A DNA stretch of 64,000 bases from Paraferrimonas haliotis (GCF_002282895.1 NZ_NRRB01000001.1:744001-808000), one strand, 5' to 3'. Shown: positions 38,448 through 48,375, counted from the stretch's first letter. Numbers and translations are program-made. Notes: a model not told the origin generated them from the letters alone.

Positions 38448-38852
38448 ATGAAGCCATCTGAGCGCCGTAAGGCTCGTCGCCTTGCTGTTCAAGCCATTTA
38501 TTCATGGCAGCTAAGCGGTAACGCCATCGCTGATGTTGAGTTAAATATTTTAACTGAGCAAGAAACCAAAGGCGTTGACGTCGACTATTTTCGCGAGCTA
38601 TTTGTTGGGGTGGCGAATAACGCCAGCCAGCTAGACGATGCCATTAAGCCATGGTTGGATCGCAGCGTTGAAGAGGTAGACCCGGTAGCAAAAGCGGTGC
38701 TTAGACTGGGTGCATTCGAGTTAATTCATCGTAAAGATGTGCCTTATAAGGTGGTTATTAACGAATCCATCGAGCTTGCTAAAGCTTTTGGAGCCGAAGA
38801 TGCTCATAAGTTCGTTAATGGCGCTTTAGATAAACTCGCTGCTTCTCGCTAA
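38448..38852 (+). CDS. nusB: Transcription antitermination factor NusB
   Basis: A 134-residue, all-helical protein with the family pattern [20 protein letters not shown] at the start and [19 protein letters not shown] near the end. NusB with NusE (S10) binds boxA RNA and supports antitermination in rRNA operons. Two bases separate it from ribH. A hairpin with a T-rich tail follows at 38871. Confidence 0.96.
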   Translation: MKPSERRKARRLAVQAIYSWQLSGNAIADVELNILTEQETKGVDVDYFRELFVGVANNASQLDDAIKPWLDRSVEEVDPVAKAVLRLGAFELIHRKDVPYKVVINESIELAKAFGAEDAHKFVNGALDKLAASR

Positions 38853-38870
38853 CTGCTACTGACTTGAGGA

Positions 38871-38896
38871 AGGCGACCACAGGGTCGCCTTTGCTT
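38871..38896 (+). terminator. Hairpin between nusB and thiL
   Basis: AGGCGACC (38871-38878) pairs with GGTCGCCT (38883-38890) across a 4-base loop, followed by TTGCTTT. The thiL start codon is only 12 bases beyond the stem, so the hairpin either terminates transcription or partly masks the thiL start. Confidence 0.6.
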
Positions 38897-38901
38897 TATT
38901 T

Positions 38902-39864
38902 GTGAAAGAATTCGACATCATCCATCGCTATTTCGAAAACGTAGGTCCGCGTCGTAAAGATGTGATTCTTGGTGTGGGCGACGATTGCGCCATTGTGCAA
39001 TCTCGAATCGAACATCAAATTGTGGTGTCTTGCGATACCTTAGTTGAAGGCACCCATTTTGTTGCTGACATGCCAGGCGAAGCATTGGCCCATAAAGCCG
39101 TGGTTGCTAACCTTTCGGATTTGGCGTCTATGGGCGCTATACCCTCTTGGTTAACCCTTGCGATTGTAATGCCAGAAGGCGATGAGGCGTGGTTAGAGCC
39201 GTTTAGCAACGGCCTTAAAAGCGTCTGTGATTATTATCATGTGCAGCTAATTGGCGGTGATACCTGTAAAGGTGATCAAGTTACCTTGAGTATTACCATA
39301 GCAGGCTACGTGCCTACCGGGACCGCGTTAACTCGCAGCGGTGCCCGTCCTGGTGACAATATCTATGTGACCGGCAACTTGGGCGATTCGGCTTTAGGCT
39401 TACAGTGCATTTTAGGTGAGCACGAGTTTGATGCCGATGTTACCGCACAAGCCATTAAAGCCCACTACTACCCAAGCCCACGCGTTCATGCTGGGCAATT
39501 GTTACGAGGAATTGCGTCAGCCTGTTTGGACATTTCCGATGGTTTGGCCTCGGATTTAGGCCACTTGCTGAGCAGCTCTAAAGTGGGAGCGCTGCTTGAT
39601 GTGGGTGCCTTGCCGTTATCGGATAACTTGGTAAAGGCGGTAGGTGAAGACAACGCCCGCGAAATGGCGCTTGCCGGCGGTGAGGATTACGAATTGTTGT
39701 TCACGGTGCCACGCTCAGAAAGTGCAGCACTGGATATGGCAATGTCGGAAGCCGGCGTTCGCTACACTTGTATTGGTCAGGTGATGTCGTCGCCTGAGCT
39801 TACCTACGAGCTCGATGGCAAACGTTGGCACTCTGAAGCAAAAGGGTATCAGCACTTTGAATAA
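38902..39864 (+). CDS. thiL: Thiamine-monophosphate kinase
   Basis: A 320-residue protein of the PurM/ThiL fold. It has LGVGDDCAIV (metal/ATP loop), VSCDTLVEGTHF, GGDTCKGDQVTLSITIAG and GLASDLGHLL. It phosphorylates thiamine monophosphate to the diphosphate cofactor. The start is a GTG (38902) with no good ribosome binding site, but the next residues (KEFDIIHRYF) match the beginning of the family. The upstream hairpin may influence translation. The gene overlaps or abuts pgpA. Confidence 0.94.
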   Translation: MKEFDIIHRYFENVGPRRKDVILGVGDDCAIVQSRIEHQIVVSCDTLVEGTHFVADMPGEALAHKAVVANLSDLASMGAIPSWLTLAIVMPEGDEAWLEPFSNGLKSVCDYYHVQLIGGDTCKGDQVTLSITIAGYVPTGTALTRSGARPGDNIYVTGNLGDSALGLQCILGEHEFDADVTAQAIKAHYYPSPRVHAGQLLRGIASACLDISDGLASDLGHLLSSSKVGALLDVGALPLSDNLVKAVGEDNAREMALAGGEDYELLFTVPRSESAALDMAMSEAGVRYTCIGQVMSSPELTYELDGKRWHSEAKGYQHFE

Positions 39865-40348
39865 GCCGAATCCTATCGACAAATTGTCATTGAAGAATCC
39901 CATCCATTTCTTGGCGTTAGGCTTTGGCAGCGGTCTTGCGCCAAAAGCGCCAGGTACCTTTGGCACGTTAGCAGCATTGCCTTTGTTTTATTTGATGATG
40001 GACTTGCCACTGATCGGGTATCTCGCCATCACAGCGCTGGTGTGCGGGGCAGGGGTATACATTTGCGATAGAGCCTCTAAGGACATGGGGGTGCATGATC
40101 ACGGCGCCATTGTTTGGGATGAAATTGCCGGGCTGTTAATTACCTTTATTTTGCTGCCAAGCGGCTGGATTTGGTGGCTTATCGGGTTTGCGCTGTTTCG
40201 TCTATTCGACATAGTAAAACCGTGGCCAATCCGCTGGTTAGACGCCAAAGTTCATGGTGGTTTTGGCATTATGGTGGATGATATTATTGCCGGCTTTTTC
40301 GCGCTTGCTTGCGTACAAGCGCTGGCCTACAGCGGCTTAATCGGCTAG
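39857..40348 (+). CDS. pgpA: Phosphatidylglycerophosphatase A
   Basis: A protein of about 163 residues. It contains HFLALGFGSGLAPKAPGTFGTLAALPLF, DHGAIVWDEIAGLLITF (acidic catalytic motif), LFRLFDIVKPWPIRWLD and MVDDIIAGFFALAC with several membrane helices. It dephosphorylates phosphatidylglycerophosphate in the inner membrane. I chose the TTG at 39857, overlapping the thiL stop and preceded by AAGGG at 39842; an in-frame ATG at 39815 would give 177 residues. It is convergent with the DUF416 gene. Confidence 0.93.
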   Translation: MNKPNPIDKLSLKNPIHFLALGFGSGLAPKAPGTFGTLAALPLFYLMMDLPLIGYLAITALVCGAGVYICDRASKDMGVHDHGAIVWDEIAGLLITFILLPSGWIWWLIGFALFRLFDIVKPWPIRWLDAKVHGGFGIMVDDIIAGFFALACVQALAYSGLIG

Positions 40349-40357
40349 TTTTCTCGG

Positions 40358-40966
40358 TTACAACTCAATGCCTAAATTGCTGACCGGGGTGGCTACCAAC
40401 TCGGCTCGCAAGGCTTTGGTTTGTTCTGCATCGGCTGGATTGGCCTGTTCTGCCCATTCTAATAGGCTGGCTTGCAGTTGCTTTTCGTCGTTCAACATTG
40501 GGTGCGACATAATGTGTTTCGTCAGTGCCTCACCGCTTAGCTCGTTGTCGTCGAAGGCTTCTAAATAGGTAATTACGGTAGAGTTTGAAATGCGGCTGAC
40601 GTTTATCAATTCTTCGTCATTTTTGGTTTCCAGTGCATTTAGAATAACCACCAAGGTTACGCAAGCGTCCATGGCAGGGCGAGCGGCGTATAAGTCTTCG
40701 TTATCAATGTCTGGCGTAACCGCTTCTAAACGCTCAATGTGCACTTCGTAATTGACTTTTAATTTGCGGTCGTAGAGTTTTTGCCACAACAGGCCTAAGG
40801 TGATATCGAATTGTTTCTGTGCTTTTTCGCTGAGTTCGCCACCTTTTTCTCGCCAAAAGAAGTTGAAGTTAGGTTGCATGCGTTGACACAAGGCGATGGC
40901 AAACAATTGTTTTTGCGAGAAGCTCAGATCTTTAACGCGTTGAAAAAAGCCGGCGACATTGGCCAT
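40358..40966 (-). CDS. DUF416 (YjaG-like) family protein
   Basis: A 202-residue acidic, helical protein. Segments such as KQLFAIALCQRMQPNFNFFW, LWQKLYDRKLKVNYEVHIERLEAVTPD, LYAARPAMDACVTLVVIL and the ending PVSNLGIEL match the YjaG/DUF416 family pattern. Its function is unknown. No signal peptide or membrane segment is seen, so it is cytoplasmic. It starts 3 bases after the end of barA on the same strand and is probably cotranscribed with it. Confidence 0.85.
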   Translation of the reverse strand: MANVAGFFQRVKDLSFSQKQLFAIALCQRMQPNFNFFWREKGGELSEKAQKQFDITLGLLWQKLYDRKLKVNYEVHIERLEAVTPDIDNEDLYAARPAMDACVTLVVILNALETKNDEELINVSRISNSTVITYLEAFDDNELSGEALTKHIMSHPMLNDEKQLQASLLEWAEQANPADAEQTKALRAELVATPVSNLGIEL

Positions 40967-40968
40967 GG

Positions 40969-43764
40969 TTATCTCCTGGAACTCTCTAGCTGAGGTTGGC
41001 TTTGTAGCAATTCAATAGCCGCCGATTCTACCTTATTTATTTCGTCAAGTAACTGCAGTATTTCCGGCTCTAGAGTCGCAAGGGTAACGCCTTGCTTCAG
41101 TTGGGTTTCGATGTCGGCACATTGTCGTTGCATAGACACTACACCGGCATAGCAGGCGGCACCGTGAAGCCTATGAACGCTTTGCTGAGCCAAGCTGTTA
41201 TCATTGTGTGTCATGGCTCGACGTATGTTGGTGTGAGCGTTGGGCAGGTCATCCAGCATCATTTGGATCATTTCTTTGGCCAGCTCGGCGTTATTATTGG
41301 CCTGACTTAGGGCTAATTTCCAATCGATGCAGGGCAGTTGCAGCTTGGATTCGGTTTCGCCTTTTGCCAACCAAGTGGACAAGCTGGCCACCAACTCATT
41401 TTCCATAATGGGCTTGGCTAAATAACCGTCCATACCGGATTGCATGTACTTGTGACGCTCCTCTGACAGGGTGTGAGCGGTCACGGCAATGATGGGTGTG
41501 CGCTGATTTAAACCGTTACTGCGAATAATTCGAGTAGCGCTTAAGCCGTCAATGCCTGGCATTTGTATGTCCATGAAGATAACGTCGAAGGCTTGCTCTC
41601 GGCATTCTCTAATGGCCTGAGTGCCAGAGTTAACCGACACTACTTCGGTAACATTTTCTTCTAATAAGGTTTTGATAAGCTTTAAATTTGAAGGGTTATC
41701 GTCCACCGCCAATACTTTCGCATGCCTTAGTTCAGCCATGGTTTGATACAAGGACGAAGGTTCGTCGTGGGGTGCCGATTTGGCTTCGTGCGACTCGCTC
41801 GGCTCGCCATTTGGGTATAGCAGACACTGCAGTAAGCGTTTGTGGACAATAGGCATGGCCAACAGGTTATCAGCATTGTTGCGCATTAACGGCTCGATGC
41901 TTTCTAAGTTTTGGTTACCATGGGTGATGATTAACCGCGGCGTTAGGGCTTGTAGCTGCTGTATGGCCAAGGGCTCTTGTTTTTTATCCATGGCGGTTTC
42001 ACAGCAAGCGCTGATGATAAAGTCGTAGCTTTGTTGCTTGTTTATGTGTTCATAAAAACTGTCTAAATCTGGGCAAGAGGTAACGGCCAATTGATAGTGG
42101 TTTAAGGCCTTTTCCATGACCTTACGGGTTTGCGCAAGCGGCTGATATAAAAGCACGCTCTTATGTTGTAATAACTCCGTAGGCATTAAGTCGCGAATGG
42201 CGTAAGGGCTGGTGGTAAGCGGCAAAGTAAACCAGAAGGTTGAGCCCACATCTGGTTTCGAGCTGAATCCAATCTCACCCCCCATTTTTTTAACCAAACG
42301 GCGACAGATGACCAAGCCCAAGCCGGTGCCTCCGTATTTACGGCTAATGGAAGAGTCGGCTTGGTTAAAGGCTTGGAACAGCTTTTCTTGTTGAGCCGCC
42401 GAGATGCCAATGCCGGAATCATGTACCTGTGCTTTAATGCTCAGTCGGTCGCCTTTTTGCTCCAGCTGCTCAACTTGAATGCGCACTACGCCTTCGTCTG
42501 TGAATTTAATGGCGTTGGCCACCAAATTAGACAGTATTTGTCCTAAACGCATGGCGTCGCCAGACAAACTCTCTGGAATGTTTGGGTCGATGTCCACCAC
42601 TAATTCTAAGCCTTTGTCCGCCGCTGCCGTGGATAACAAGGTAAGGGAGTCTTCAACGCACTCGTAAACAGAGAAGGGCAGGTGTTCGATGGCCATTTTG
42701 TCGGCTTCAAGTTTTGATAAGTCGAGAATGTCGTTAATGATGTTAAGCAAACTAGAGGCACTGTGCTCAATGGTACGTAAATAATCGCGCTGACTGCGAT
42801 GCAACTGTGATTTTTGCAGTTGTCTTGAAAAGCCAATAATGCCATTAAGCGGGGTTCTAAGTTCATGGGACATGTTAGCCAGAAAATCGGTTTTTATTTG
42901 ACTGGCGGTTTCAGCTTTGCGCTTGGCGATGTCCAGCTCAATGTTTTGGATTTCCACCTGCTCAATGGTTTGTCGCATGTCTGATGTGGCCTGTTCCACC
43001 GAGGCTTGTACTTCTCGATGATAGTCGCCAAGGGTTTGTGCCATGCCATTAATACCCAGTCGCAGTTCTTCAAGTTCACCGATGGTTTCGCCTTCAACAC
43101 GGCTGGCTAACTGGCCTCTGCGAATGGCGTCCATCTGGGTTACCATCTCTTGTATCGGGCGGGTCATGCCTCGCACTAATTTGAACGAAAAGAACAAGTT
43201 CAGTTGGATCCCTATCAAAATGATAACGAAGGTGGTTATGGCAAGTTTATGTTGCTCCAACAGCACGTGTTCTTTGTTCATATCCATCGACACATAGCCA
43301 ATGATGTCTTGAGTTCTGGCCGGGCCGCTGTGGTCATAGTCCGGTGAAAAAATCGGGCTGCGCACAATCATGGTGGTGCCGATGTGCTGAACCTCTGATT
43401 TATCTAAGGTGCGCACAGGCGCCGGCAGTCGCATTAATTCAAAATCGCGGTGGTATGAGGTAGTTACGTGAAGAATGTTCTTTTCGGTGAAGACGGCGAT
43501 GGATTTAACCAACTCACTTTGACGTTGGTGAGCCATATTGATGATGCGCTTAATGTGCTCACGATTGGAATAGGTAAAACCGGCTTCACTGGCGAGCGCC
43601 AGCGGCTCAATAATGTTCATAGCTTGCACTTTCAGCGCGTGATCTAAGTTTTCTATGCGCTCGTTGCTGAAGTAGCCGCCTAACATTACTCCTAGCAAAA
43701 TGGACGGTGCTAACGCAAGTAGTAGAACCCAAGTTCGTAGGCTATAGTTGCTTTTCATCATCAT
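40969..43764 (-). CDS. barA: Hybrid sensor histidine kinase BarA
   Basis: A 931-residue tripartite kinase. Two membrane helices (about 11-30 and 173-193) flank a periplasmic domain; then HAMP (about 195-250), coiled coil, HisKA with H300 (ANMSHELRTPLNGIIGF), HATPase (about 405-515, with DSGIGI and GTGLGL), a degenerate receiver (about 535-650), a receiver with D732 (VIFMDIQMPG) and a C-terminal Hpt domain with H867 (HRLHGAACYAG). BarA phosphorylates the UvrY/GacA regulator and controls carbon-storage small RNAs through the Csr system. It lies divergent to rlmD, as in Shewanella-type genomes. Confidence 0.95.
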   Translation of the reverse strand: MMMKSNYSLRTWVLLLALAPSILLGVMLGGYFSNERIENLDHALKVQAMNIIEPLALASEAGFTYSNREHIKRIINMAHQRQSELVKSIAVFTEKNILHVTTSYHRDFELMRLPAPVRTLDKSEVQHIGTTMIVRSPIFSPDYDHSGPARTQDIIGYVSMDMNKEHVLLEQHKLAITTFVIILIGIQLNLFFSFKLVRGMTRPIQEMVTQMDAIRRGQLASRVEGETIGELEELRLGINGMAQTLGDYHREVQASVEQATSDMRQTIEQVEIQNIELDIAKRKAETASQIKTDFLANMSHELRTPLNGIIGFSRQLQKSQLHRSQRDYLRTIEHSASSLLNIINDILDLSKLEADKMAIEHLPFSVYECVEDSLTLLSTAAADKGLELVVDIDPNIPESLSGDAMRLGQILSNLVANAIKFTDEGVVRIQVEQLEQKGDRLSIKAQVHDSGIGISAAQQEKLFQAFNQADSSISRKYGGTGLGLVICRRLVKKMGGEIGFSSKPDVGSTFWFTLPLTTSPYAIRDLMPTELLQHKSVLLYQPLAQTRKVMEKALNHYQLAVTSCPDLDSFYEHINKQQSYDFIISACCETAMDKKQEPLAIQQLQALTPRLIITHGNQNLESIEPLMRNNADNLLAMPIVHKRLLQCLLYPNGEPSESHEAKSAPHDEPSSLYQTMAELRHAKVLAVDDNPSNLKLIKTLLEENVTEVVSVNSGTQAIRECREQAFDVIFMDIQMPGIDGLSATRIIRSNGLNQRTPIIAVTAHTLSEERHKYMQSGMDGYLAKPIMENELVASLSTWLAKGETESKLQLPCIDWKLALSQANNNAELAKEMIQMMLDDLPNAHTNIRRAMTHNDNSLAQQSVHRLHGAACYAGVVSMQRQCADIETQLKQGVTLATLEPEILQLLDEINKVESAAIELLQSQPQLESSRR

Positions 43765-43870
43765 CAGGTGACAATTGCATGGGTTTCAGGCAAATTGCCG
43801 CATTAGTAAGAATTATTTACCCAGAATAACACGCTCTTGAAGCGTTGTAATCATCCGATAAAGGCTTGTC

Positions 43871-45214
43871 ATGGCGCAATTTTTTAAAGCAAAACCAAAG
43901 TCTCGAAAAGGCTTGTCACGCAAACTAAAAGTTGTGATCGAGCGATTAGATCATAAAGGCGCGGGAATCGCCCAACACCAAGGCAAAGTGGTGTTTGTCG
44001 CCGGTGCGCTGGTGGGAGAGAAGGTTGAGATTAGCCTAACCGAGGTAAAGAGCAAATACGCAAAAGGGCAATTACTTAACGTGATTGAGGCCAGCTCGCA
44101 TCGGATTAATCCTTTGTGCCCCCATTACCAAGAATGCGGCGGCTGCGACATGCAACACCTAAACAACGACCAGCAACAACAAGCCAAGCAAGCCAGTCTC
44201 GAAAGTTTAATGGACAAGTATTCGCAGATGGAAAAGGTGCCGTTAAGCCCGGTTATTGCTGGCAGCGATTGGGGCTATCGACGCCGAGCGCGTCTGTCAT
44301 TAAAACCGTTTAGCGATGCTACCGGCTTTCATTTAGGGTTTAGAGCCAGTGCGTCTGAACGCATCATCGACATTAGTGAGTGCCCGGTGATGGACGCGTC
44401 GTTGGCGGCAATGCTTACCCCCTTGAGACAAACCTTTGAGCAATTTGATGACATCACTCGGGTTGGCCATGTGGAGCTGTTGCAAGCCGGTGAGCAGACC
44501 GTATTGATATTGCGACAATTGAAACCTTTTCTCAGTGGCGACAAAGCTTTATTGGCTGAGCTGGCCGATCGGTTTCAGGTGGGCGTGATTTTTAGAGACA
44601 ATCAAGGTGGCCACCATGGGCTTGCGCAGGCTCAGTTCGGTTTGTCGTATCCATTACCCCGTTATGATTTGAATTTAGCTTTTGCACCCAACCACTTTAT
44701 TCAAGTGAACGAAGCCGTTAATCAACGCATGGTTGAGCAAGCGCTGCAGTGGCTAGACATACAAGCCGGCGAACGAGTGTTGGATTTGTTTTGTGGCGTG
44801 GGTAATTTTACGTTAGCGCTGGCAAAACAAGCCCCGAATTGTGAGGTGATAGGGGTTGAAGGCGTTGTTGAGATGGTTGCGCAAGCGCGCGCCAACGCCG
44901 AGCTTAATGGGGTGGATAACTGCTTCTTTTATCATGAAGATCTGTCAGACTTTGCGAGCTCGCGGCCGTGGCTACAAAAAGTGGATAAGCTTTTGCTTGA
45001 TCCGGCACGAGCTGGCGCAGGCGAGGTGCTGGAGCAGCTAAAGAAAATGGAGCCGAAGGCCATTGTTTACGTATCGTGTAACCCGGCAAGCTTGGCTCGA
45101 GACTGTCAAATTCTGGCCAAACAAGGGTATCGACTGAAAAAATTGGGCTTGGTGGATATGTTTCCACAAACACATCATTTAGAATCAATGGCTCTGCTGG
45201 AAAAAAAAGGATAG
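43871..45214 (+). CDS. rlmD: 23S rRNA (uracil-1939-C5)-methyltransferase
   Basis: A 447-residue RNA methyltransferase. A TRAM domain lies at about 20-75; [4Fe-4S] ligands sit in CPHYQECGGCDMQH; the SAM motif is VLDLFCGVGNFTLAL; the nucleophile cysteine is in VYVSCNPASLARD. It methylates U1939 of 23S rRNA. The N-terminus is basic (KAKPKSRKGLSRKLK). It is divergent from barA and is followed 9 bases later by relA, a conserved neighbour pair. Confidence 0.97.
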   Translation: MAQFFKAKPKSRKGLSRKLKVVIERLDHKGAGIAQHQGKVVFVAGALVGEKVEISLTEVKSKYAKGQLLNVIEASSHRINPLCPHYQECGGCDMQHLNNDQQQQAKQASLESLMDKYSQMEKVPLSPVIAGSDWGYRRRARLSLKPFSDATGFHLGFRASASERIIDISECPVMDASLAAMLTPLRQTFEQFDDITRVGHVELLQAGEQTVLILRQLKPFLSGDKALLAELADRFQVGVIFRDNQGGHHGLAQAQFGLSYPLPRYDLNLAFAPNHFIQVNEAVNQRMVEQALQWLDIQAGERVLDLFCGVGNFTLALAKQAPNCEVIGVEGVVEMVAQARANAELNGVDNCFFYHEDLSDFASSRPWLQKVDKLLLDPARAGAGEVLEQLKKMEPKAIVYVSCNPASLARDCQILAKQGYRLKKLGLVDMFPQTHHLESMALLEKKG

Positions 45215-45223
45215 CGAAAGCAC

Positions 45224-47440
45224 ATGGTAGCAGTACGCGAGGCGCATTTTACCGGTCCTAATGTTGATTTAACGTCATGGGTACAACGGCATACATCGGA
45301 TGAAGAGCAGAGCCAAGCCTTGCTTGAAACGATAAAAGGGGTGCTGGCCATTGCTGAGAAACAAAGCAGTGACGATGCACAGCTTAAACGTTGCTCGGCC
45401 CACAGTCGCGAGCTCATTGAAATATTATCGCCGCTTAACATGGATCTTGAAACCTTGCAGGCGTCGGTATTGTTTGTTGCTCATGAAGCTGACTGGATAG
45501 ACATAGCAGGCATTGAAGAGCAGTTTGGCAAAAGTCTGGCAACGCTGGTGCAGAGCGTACAGGCGATGGATGCTATCCGCACGTTGAACTTATCACAATC
45601 TTCTTCTAACCCCGGACAAATCGATAATTTGCGGCGAATGCTGTTGGCCATGGTGGAAGACGTGCGTGCGGTGGTGATAAAGCTCGCCGAGCGAGTGGTG
45701 CTGCTGCGCGAAGCCAAACATCTCGAAGAGACGGAGCGGGTGTTGCTGGCTCGAGAGATTTCAGACGTATTTGCGCCGCTCGCGAATCGCTTAGGTATCG
45801 GTCAGTTAAAGTGGGAACTGGAAGATCTGGCCTTTCGGTACTTGCACCCAGAAACCTACAAAAGCATAGCCAAGCTGCTCGACGAAAAGCGCATTGCCCG
45901 AGAAGATTACATAGAAGCGTTTGTGGCGAGTGTCCAACAGCAACTGGATGCCGATAAGGTGAAAGGCAAGGTATACGGTCGCCCCAAGCACATTTATTCC
46001 ATTTGGAAAAAAATGCAAAACAAACAGCTGCAGTTTGATGAGTTGTTTGATGTGCGAGCGGTGCGCATTGTTACCGAGCGCTTGCAAGACTGTTACGCCT
46101 CATTAGGAGTGGTGCATTCACTCTTTAAGCACATACCGCAAGAATTCGATGATTACGTGGCTAACCCTAAGCCGAACGGTTATCAATCGATTCATACCGT
46201 GGTGCTAGGTCCACAAGGAAAGACCGTAGAAATTCAAATTCGCACCGATGCCATGCATCAAGATGCTGAATTAGGGGTGGCGGCTCATTGGAAATACAAA
46301 GAGGGCAGTGGCGGCGGTAAGCCTTCTGGCTACGAAGAGAACATTAACTGGCTGCGCAAAATTTTGCAGTGGCAAGAAGACGTGGCCGAATCCGGTAACT
46401 TGGTGGAAGAAATCCGCTCACAAGTTTTTGAAGACCGAGTGTACGTGTTTACCCCGGGCGGTGAAGTGGTTGATTTGCCTTTGGGCTCAACCGTGTTGGA
46501 TTTTGCTTATTACATTCACTCGCAAGTGGGGCACAAAGCCATTGGTGCCAAAGTTGATGGCCGCATTGTACCCTTTACTTATCAGGTTGCCACCGGTGAG
46601 CGCGTGGAAATCATTACCTCTAAGCAACCCAACCCCAAGCGCGATTGGCTGAATCCCAATCTCGGCTACATTAATTCGCAGCGCGGCCGCTCTAAGATAT
46701 CCCATTGGTTCAAGCAACAAGATCGCGATAAGAACTTAGTTGCGGGTAAGGAAATCTTAGAAACAGAGCTTGGTAAAGTGGGCTTACACCTTAAGGACGC
46801 TGCTAGCGCTATTGAGCGGTTTAATGTTCACAGCTTAGACGATTTAATGGCGGCAGTTGGCGGTGGTGATGTTCGCATTAACCAGGTTATTAATCACGTT
46901 CAAAGTCGGTTACGACAAGAGCAGCCTGAACCCGAACAGGAACAGGTTGAGCGTTTACTTAAAAAATCGTCGCCGGCGAATAAGAAGCCGAACAAAGGCC
47001 TGATTGAGGTGGATGGCGTTGGTAATTTAATGACCCAAATCGCTAAGTGTTGCCATCCGGTTCCCGGAGACAGCATTCAGGGCTTTATTACCCAAGGGCG
47101 AGGCATCAGCGTGCATCGTCAAGACTGCTCGCAGTTAAAAGAGCTGTTGGAAAAATCACCAGAACGCATGGTGGATGTGGTTTGGGGGGAAAACTGCAGT
47201 GGCGGATTTAGAGTCCGAGTGCAGGTTGTTTCAAATGAACGAGCGGGGTTATTGCGAGACGTTACCTTGCTGCTGGCTAATGAGAAAATAGACGTGTTGA
47301 ACATGAGCCATAAAGTAGATGGCAAACGCCAAGTGGCTAAAATTGAATTGGAGCTTGAGTTCACTAATATCGACGGCTTATCTCGCATTTTGCATAAGCT
47401 TGAGCAGGTTCCAGGGGTCATAGAGAGTATACGAAAATAA
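45224..47440 (+). CDS. relA: GTP pyrophosphokinase RelA
   Basis: A 738-residue protein of the RelA type. The N-terminal HD-like region lacks the HD dyad, as in monofunctional RelA; the synthetase domain is at about 240-370 (GRPKHIYSIWKKMQ, FDELFDVRAVRIV, NPKPNGYQSIHTVV, ELGVAAHWKYKE); TGS at about 400-465 (VYVFTPGGEVVDLPLGSTVLDFAY); a zinc-finger segment with KCCHPVPGD; and a C-terminal ACT domain. It makes (p)ppGpp when uncharged tRNA enters the ribosome. Its stop overlaps the start of mazG. Confidence 0.97.
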   Translation: MVAVREAHFTGPNVDLTSWVQRHTSDEEQSQALLETIKGVLAIAEKQSSDDAQLKRCSAHSRELIEILSPLNMDLETLQASVLFVAHEADWIDIAGIEEQFGKSLATLVQSVQAMDAIRTLNLSQSSSNPGQIDNLRRMLLAMVEDVRAVVIKLAERVVLLREAKHLEETERVLLAREISDVFAPLANRLGIGQLKWELEDLAFRYLHPETYKSIAKLLDEKRIAREDYIEAFVASVQQQLDADKVKGKVYGRPKHIYSIWKKMQNKQLQFDELFDVRAVRIVTERLQDCYASLGVVHSLFKHIPQEFDDYVANPKPNGYQSIHTVVLGPQGKTVEIQIRTDAMHQDAELGVAAHWKYKEGSGGGKPSGYEENINWLRKILQWQEDVAESGNLVEEIRSQVFEDRVYVFTPGGEVVDLPLGSTVLDFAYYIHSQVGHKAIGAKVDGRIVPFTYQVATGERVEIITSKQPNPKRDWLNPNLGYINSQRGRSKISHWFKQQDRDKNLVAGKEILETELGKVGLHLKDAASAIERFNVHSLDDLMAAVGGGDVRINQVINHVQSRLRQEQPEPEQEQVERLLKKSSPANKKPNKGLIEVDGVGNLMTQIAKCCHPVPGDSIQGFITQGRGISVHRQDCSQLKELLEKSPERMVDVVWGENCSGGFRVRVQVVSNERAGLLRDVTLLLANEKIDVLNMSHKVDGKRQVAKIELELEFTNIDGLSRILHKLEQVPGVIESIRK

Positions 47441-48258
47441 TGACGATGCCGGACAAGCAACAAACGGCTATGGCGTTAGAAGACCTGTTGGAGCTGATGG
47501 CTCGCTTGAGAGGGCCTGACGGCTGCCCTTGGGATAAGGCGCAAAGTTTCGAGTCCATTGTACCTCACACCTTAGAAGAAGCTTACGAGGTGGCTGAGAC
47601 CATTGAACAGCAGCAATGGCAGGCGCTTCCCGGAGAGCTTGGTGATTTGTTGTTTCAGGTGGTATTTTACTGTCAATTAGGGGCAGAGCAAGGGCAGTTT
47701 AATTTTGCTTCTGTGGCCACGCAGTTGGTGACTAAGCTGAAGCAGCGCCACCCTCATATATACGGTGATAGCCGATTAACGACACCGGATTCTCGTAACG
47801 CTGAGCAAGCATTAAGCCAGTGGGAAGCGTTAAAGACACAAGAGCGTGAGAAGCGCCAGCAATATTCGTTAATGGACGATATTCCTCTGGCGTTACCTGC
47901 GTTGACTCGGGCGAACAAGATCCAAAAGCGAGCGGCCAGCGTTGGCTTTGATTGGCAAATATTAGCGCCGGTGGTCGCCAAAGTTCACGAAGAAATTGAA
48001 GAAGTCATGGCCGAGGTTGAGCAGACAGAGGTAGATTCCCAGAGAGTATTGGATGAAATGGGTGATTTGTTGTTTGCAACGGTTAACCTCGCTCGTCATC
48101 TTAAGGTGAACCCAGAACAGGCGTTGCGACATGCTAATCGCAAGTTTAGTGAGCGTTTTCGCTCAGTAGAAACTCAGGTAGCTCAATCGCAGCGCGGTTT
48201 TGATGAGCACAGCTTAGATGAGTTAGAAGCCTATTGGGTGCGAGCAAAACAAGAATAA
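47440..48258 (+). CDS. mazG: Nucleoside triphosphate pyrophosphohydrolase MazG
   Basis: A 272-residue protein with two MazG repeats: the first with CPWDKAQSFESIVPHTLEEAYEVAE and ELGDLLFQVVFYC, the second with KVHEEIEEVMAEVEQ and DEMGDLLFATVNLARHL, carrying the metal-binding ExxE...ExxD pattern. It hydrolyses NTPs to NMPs and lowers (p)ppGpp-linked stress. The ATG overlaps the relA stop; a second in-frame ATG lies two codons later. Confidence 0.96.
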   Translation: MTMPDKQQTAMALEDLLELMARLRGPDGCPWDKAQSFESIVPHTLEEAYEVAETIEQQQWQALPGELGDLLFQVVFYCQLGAEQGQFNFASVATQLVTKLKQRHPHIYGDSRLTTPDSRNAEQALSQWEALKTQEREKRQQYSLMDDIPLALPALTRANKIQKRAASVGFDWQILAPVVAKVHEEIEEVMAEVEQTEVDSQRVLDEMGDLLFATVNLARHLKVNPEQALRHANRKFSERFRSVETQVAQSQRGFDEHSLDELEAYWVRAKQE

Positions 48259-48317
48259 TTTGCGCTATTAAGCAACTGACGTACGATGACTTTTAGCGCA
48301 TTTTAGTAAATTGCTAA

Positions 48318-48346
48318 TTGTGGCGATTAACGGCTTTTGTTATACT
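48318..48346 (+). promoter_or_regulatory. Candidate sigma-70 promoter for pyrG
   Basis: TTGTGG (48318-48323), a 17-base spacer and TATACT (48341-48346) form a good promoter. Transcription would start near 48352, just at the beginning of a hairpin, leaving a leader of about 70 bases before pyrG. Confidence 0.55.
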
Positions 48347-48351
48347 AATTC

Positions 48352-48375
48352 CCCGTCCGAGAGGCGGGTTTTTTA
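48352..48375 (+). terminator. Hairpin with T-tract in the mazG-pyrG gap
   Basis: CCCGTC and GGCGGG (one G-U pair) with loop CGAGA form a 6-base stem followed by six Ts. It fits a terminator for mazG transcripts, but it also lies at the extreme 5' end of the transcript predicted for the promoter at 48318. Confidence 0.55.
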
